From Verrucomicrobiales bacterium (GTDB lineage Bacteria; Verrucomicrobiota; Verrucomicrobiia; Verrucomicrobiales; DEV007): 64,000 bases of DNA. The stretch covers positions 62,001-126,000 of the forward strand of contig PAAG01000045.1 in assembly GCA_002698785.1 (NCBI GenBank). Reading direction: 5' to 3'. Numbering within the stretch: position 1 is the first letter of the stretch; every line of letters starts with the position of its first letter. The translations under genes were made by a program, and so were the position numbers. This document shows, one piece after another, positions 60,492 to 64,000 of the stretch. The notes beneath the pieces were generated by a model. The model ran no database searches. It had not been told where the DNA came from and saw nothing but the letters and a program-made list of their open reading frames with translations.

Positions 60492-62333
60492 ATGAAATCT
60501 ATACAGAACCGCCTGTTATTCTTCAGCCTGTCCGCAGCACTTCTCGCTGCCGCTCCCCGAGTGAAGGCCGAGGTCGTATATGTTGAGCCCACAAAACCTT
60601 ATAAAAACTCAACATTTTTGCAGTCTGCGAATCCGGGAAAGGTCGATCTCTCGCGCGGCTCGGTGCAGATTCCTATGATCACCTGGGCAGCCGATGGTGT
60701 CACTGTTTCCAGTAACGAGGGGACTAAGGCCAATCCAGATTCGCCGCTGGCGAAGGCGATGGGAGTTTCTGCCGAATTGGAGTTGGTCGACAACTTTGAT
60801 ACTCAGGTAAAAAACTACATCTCTGGAAAGTCCCCATTTCTGCGAGGCACGGTGGGTATGATCAACCTTGCCAGTGAGGCGCTTTCGTCACTCGGGCCGG
60901 ACTACGCTCCCGTGGTAATCTTCCAGCTCTCGTGGTCTACTGGAGCCGATGGTTTCGTGGCCAAGGATATTGAGAATCTCGCTGACTTGAAGGGAAAGTC
61001 CGTTGTCGTGCAGGCGTCGGGCCCTCACTTCGACCTCGTTCAGGTGCTTCTCGAAGATGCCGGGCTCAAGCCTGATGATGTCACCATCAAATACGTGAGC
61101 GAAATCACCTACAACCCGGACGTCGCGGCCGATGGCAATACGCACGATCCCGCGGGAGCCTTTCGTGAAGACAGTTCAATCGCTGGGGCGGCTTGTATTT
61201 TTCCGGATATCCTGACACTGACCGCAGGGGGCACTGTCGGGACCGGTGCTGAGGACAGCGTCAAAGGAGCACGCCCTATCTTGACGACGAGAACTGCCTC
61301 ACGAGTGATCGCGGATGTCTATGCTGTTCGAGCTGATTTCTTTCGTGAGAACCGCGAGATTGTTCACGGGTTTGTTCAGGCTCAATTGAGCGAACAGGAA
61401 AGCTTTCAGGCGGAGTTGGCTAACATTGCGAAAAAGAGCAATGCCGATAAATCTAAGGTCGATGCTTTCAAGAAAAAGTGTGGACCTCTGGCTGAGATAT
61501 TCCTCCTCGACGCGGGTGCAGTGAATGATTACATCGCTTGGGTGGGAGTAGATCTGGAACTGGCTGGAAAGGGCGGAAACATCGATTTCTTTACGAACGA
61601 CAAGAACCCCATCGGCTTTGTCCCGAGTTGCGAACGAATTCAGAAATACTACGCCGCCACCGGGACCGTCGAGAACGTGACACTTCCGGAGTACGCTGGT
61701 TGGAATTTCTCCACAGACTTTGGAGGCGCTGCGACTCCCATTACCAAAAAGAAGGAAGTCTTCACCAGCACCCAGATGGTCCGCAAGGCTGCGGAAAGTG
61801 AAGATGCGAGCATGCTGTTTTCCACCTCATTCCAGTTCCCGGCAAACACTTCCAATATTGAATGGCAGAACCACAAAGACATCTTCGATACGCTGCACGA
61901 AAAAGTTACCAGATACGGTGGGGCGATTGTGCAGCTGCGTGGCCATGCCGACAACTTCTTCTATAATTTCGTTCTCGCGAAGAAGCAGCAGGGCGAAAAC
62001 ACCTACAAAAAGCGCGTTGCTGGAACGAATCAATTCAAGGAATACCCGCTTCCCAAGATTGAACAGGTGGTTAATTCAGCAAACCAGCTCAGCTACGAGC
62101 GGGCCTTTGCTGTCAAGCGCGCCTACGCCCAGTATCTTCGGGAAGCTCAGGGGTTTACCAACGACGAAATCGACCTTTCACGATTCGATGTGAAAGGGAT
62201 GGGAATCTCCGATCCAATCCATGGAAAACCGACAAAACCGGAGCAGCGGGCTGAGAACATGCGGGGAGAGATGTTCATCTACGCGGTCGAAGCGGAGATC
62301 CCATTGGATTTCGGAGTCGACGATCTGCAGTAA
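60492..62333 (+). CDS. Solute-binding protein (NMT1/THI5-SsuA-like) fused to an OmpA-like C-terminal domain
   Basis: 613 residues with signal peptide MKSIQNRLLFFSLSAALLAAA. Residues ~50-400 have the periplasmic binding-protein II layout: NLADLKGKSVVVQASGPHFDL, LLEDAGLKPDDVTIKYV, AVRADFFRENREIV. From ~440 the chain resembles an OmpA/MotB domain: an initial FQFPANTSNI strand, IVQLRGHADN (~480), LSYERAFAVKRAYAQYL and a final Arg-x-x-NMR-like element. The pair would bind a small solute and peptidoglycan at once. It opens an operon with the VWA protein (30 bp on) and another binding protein. Confidence 0.85.
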   Translation: MKSIQNRLLFFSLSAALLAAAPRVKAEVVYVEPTKPYKNSTFLQSANPGKVDLSRGSVQIPMITWAADGVTVSSNEGTKANPDSPLAKAMGVSAELELVDNFDTQVKNYISGKSPFLRGTVGMINLASEALSSLGPDYAPVVIFQLSWSTGADGFVAKDIENLADLKGKSVVVQASGPHFDLVQVLLEDAGLKPDDVTIKYVSEITYNPDVAADGNTHDPAGAFREDSSIAGAACIFPDILTLTAGGTVGTGAEDSVKGARPILTTRTASRVIADVYAVRADFFRENREIVHGFVQAQLSEQESFQAELANIAKKSNADKSKVDAFKKKCGPLAEIFLLDAGAVNDYIAWVGVDLELAGKGGNIDFFTNDKNPIGFVPSCERIQKYYAATGTVENVTLPEYAGWNFSTDFGGAATPITKKKEVFTSTQMVRKAAESEDASMLFSTSFQFPANTSNIEWQNHKDIFDTLHEKVTRYGGAIVQLRGHADNFFYNFVLAKKQQGENTYKKRVAGTNQFKEYPLPKIEQVVNSANQLSYERAFAVKRAYAQYLREAQGFTNDEIDLSRFDVKGMGISDPIHGKPTKPEQRAENMRGEMFIYAVEAEIPLDFGVDDLQ

Positions 62334-62363
62334 TCGAGAGAAACCCGAACACAGGAACACGAT

Positions 62364-63098
62364 ATGAAGACTCGACTGATCCTCTCTTTCATCGCTTCCG
62401 TCTCTCTGATCGGTTATGCGGATGACATCGAACAGGCACTGGAGGAAGAAAAACAGGCCCAGACAGCCACCGCGATCACCATCATTTTTGATACATCGGG
62501 GTCGATGGAAGAGGAAAACAAGATGGCAGAGGCGAAGAGCGCATTCTCCACTTGGTTAAAAGAATTACCCACGACCTACAGCTTGGGTTTGCTCGATTTT
62601 GCTCAGGGATCGGGACGTGTAGTTGTCCCGATTGGCCGGGGAGATGGACAACGTGATTCGATTGCTGGGCATGTGTCAGGAGCAAAACCTTACGGAAAAA
62701 CCCCAATTGTTCAGTGCTTGCAACTGGCCCGGGAGGCCATCGCAAAGCGAAGAGAAGAGTTCTCGCCCTACGAGCGCCACGTGGTGGTCGTCTTTACCGA
62801 TGGCTATGAAACGGTCGATCCTAACGGGACTCGCGGGGTCTTGAAAGAAATTCTCGCGCTACGCAGTGAAATTGTCGAAGTGGTAGGAATTGGCTTTCAT
62901 GGTCAGGGCGCATATATGAAGCCGGCTGCCACCCGCTATATGGAGGCCGACAATGAACAGGAACTTGTCCAGAGCTTGCTCGAAGTCGATGCAGAGATCG
63001 GAGATGACACCGATATCGAAATTACAGATAAGGATCTCGCAGCGATGCAGGCATTGAAAGCAATCCGGCAAGTTGCACCGGGTGGGGAAACAGAATAA
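62364..63098 (+). CDS. Secreted von Willebrand factor A domain protein
   Basis: 244 residues with signal peptide MKTRLILSFIASVSLIGYA. The metal-ion-dependent adhesion site is complete: DTSGSM (~43-48), the Thr in GKTP (~111) and FTDGYE (~144). No membrane anchor at the C-terminus, so it is probably periplasmic. Good SD (AGGAA) before the ATG. Placed between two solute-binding-protein genes. Confidence 0.9.
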   Translation: MKTRLILSFIASVSLIGYADDIEQALEEEKQAQTATAITIIFDTSGSMEEENKMAEAKSAFSTWLKELPTTYSLGLLDFAQGSGRVVVPIGRGDGQRDSIAGHVSGAKPYGKTPIVQCLQLAREAIAKRREEFSPYERHVVVVFTDGYETVDPNGTRGVLKEILALRSEIVEVVGIGFHGQGAYMKPAATRYMEADNEQELVQSLLEVDAEIGDDTDIEITDKDLAAMQALKAIRQVAPGGETE

Positions 63099-63126
63099 AT
63101 AAGAACCCTCCCGAATTCTCCCACAA

Positions 63127-64000
63127 ATGAAGAAAGTATTTGTCGCAGCCTGTATCCTCCTGCTACTCGGGATGATTGGCTGGAAGGTGAGTGAGCCGTG
63201 GCGGGAAGCGAAAAAGGAAGAGAATCAACTTCTCAATACAAGTGACGCGAAAGGGATCGAGCATCGGATCACTATCTGTGGCGATGAATGGCTCGGGTAC
63301 CTGATCTTTCGGTCGCCCCGTTTTCGAAGTGAGATGGAGAAGCGAGCTATCGCTGTAAACTTCAAGAACGAGCCCGATTTCCAGGCACGTTTTGAAATGC
63401 TCGATTCCGGCGATTGCGATCTGGTATGCGCCACAATCGACAGTTTTCTGCTCAATGGAGAGTCAACGAATTATCCGGGAGTCATCGTCTTCGGAATTGA
63501 TGAATCGTATGGTGGCGACGCGGTGATCGCAACGGAAGGTATCGCTACCCTTGATGATCTCCGCGCTGAGAACATCAAAGGTGCATTTGTTGGCTTTTCT
63601 CCTTCTGAATTCTTGCTGAAGTCTCAAGTGGCTCACTTTGAGATTGAGAACCTTAAGACGAACCTTCCTTCTTTCCGCACTGACGATGCCCAGACCGCTT
63701 ACAATCGTCTGAAAAACGGGGATGCTGACTTTGCTGTGCTCTGGGAGCCCTTTGTATCAAAGTCCCTTCGCGAGATTCCTGGAGCGACCCGACTGATCGA
63801 TACACGGCAGGCGCGGAGCGTGATTTATGATGTCTCGATAGCTTCGCGATCTCTCGTGTCAGAGAAGCCAGCCGTTGTGCAGGCAATCACCGATGTGTAC
63901 TTCGACACGCTGAATTACTATTCATCCGACCCGGAGGAATTTCGAAAACTTGCCAAGAAAGACAGCGGAGAATCGGAGTCGAACGCAGACACCATGCTCA
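63127..64000 (+). CDS. Membrane-anchored solute-binding protein, 3' truncated by window edge
   Basis: 291 codons visible, no stop before the edge. MKKVFVAACILLLLGMIGWK is a signal anchor; the rest is a periplasmic binding protein type II of the NMT1/THI5-SsuA kind: HRITICGDEWLGYLIF, LDSGDCDLVCATIDSFLL, LDDLRAENIKGAFVGF and LKNGDADFAVLWEPFV. The first solute-binding gene of the operon is only distantly alike. The downstream gene may encode a permease or more module members. Confidence 0.85.
   Translation, partial: MKKVFVAACILLLLGMIGWKVSEPWREAKKEENQLLNTSDAKGIEHRITICGDEWLGYLIFRSPRFRSEMEKRAIAVNFKNEPDFQARFEMLDSGDCDLVCATIDSFLLNGESTNYPGVIVFGIDESYGGDAVIATEGIATLDDLRAENIKGAFVGFSPSEFLLKSQVAHFEIENLKTNLPSFRTDDAQTAYNRLKNGDADFAVLWEPFVSKSLREIPGATRLIDTRQARSVIYDVSIASRSLVSEKPAVVQAITDVYFDTLNYYSSDPEEFRKLAKKDSGESESNADTML

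Overview
The window is about 64 kb of dense chromosomal DNA (roughly 55 protein genes, short gaps, many 4-bp start/stop overlaps) from a Gram-negative bacterium, most likely a member of the Verrucomicrobiota. The pointers are an exported sulfatase, a CE15-type esterase, a pseudopilin-like protein, a SufS/IscA-type Fe-S toolkit, an McsA-McsB-ClpC operon, and outer-membrane or periplasm genes (TonB receptor, OmpA-like domain, alpha-2-macroglobulin plus PBP1C). The phylum call is inference from gene content. No rRNA or tRNA gene, CRISPR array, prophage or insertion sequence was seen.

Layout. 1-10.4 kb: 3' end of a UvrD/Rep-type helicase, an A-type Fe-S carrier, a reverse-strand run PBP1A - DUF3147 - sulfatase, MidA-type methyltransferase, an epimerase/phosphoesterase pair, lysS. 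10.4-21 kb: alpha-2-macroglobulin - PBP1C operon and LemA - M48 protease operon, all envelope quality control. 21-28 kb: ExbB-like/TonB-like pair, pgsA, then mcsA-mcsB-clpC (protein arginine phosphorylation and ClpCP proteolysis) and ilvE. 28-37.5 kb: sufS, a HipA-like kinase/DUF3037 pair, two adjacent Cys/Met-metabolism PLP enzymes, a secreted protein with a pseudopilin, and a CE15-like esterase. 37.5-46 kb: AcpH-like and LprI-like proteins, then a three-gene reverse-strand module: a 1698-residue FHA/coiled-coil protein whose C-terminus resembles GrpE, a lidless Hsp70, and a 91-residue protein with a weak J-domain resemblance. 46-55 kb: cysS-hemB-L,D-transpeptidase-like operon, and a BtuB-like receptor followed by cobalamin-dependent metH. 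55-55.8 kb: a SAM-type riboswitch candidate on the forward strand in front of two tiny ORFs, the first resembling only the N-terminal DNA-binding part of a tyrosine integrase. 55.7-60.4 kb: exported protein with a degenerate Lon-protease-like fold, thioesterase, GYF/PH-domain protein, cNMP-binding protein, Hsp33 and a tiny RNase III-fold protein. 60.5-64 kb: start of an unfinished operon with a solute-binding protein fused to an OmpA-like domain, a secreted VWA protein and a second membrane-anchored solute-binding protein.

The two strongest candidates for undescribed systems are the FHA-coiled-coil-GrpE/Hsp70 module (38.9-46 kb) and the solute-binding-OmpA/VWA/solute-binding operon at the right edge. 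The SAM-type riboswitch in front of an integrase-like mini-ORF is the oddest regulatory feature.
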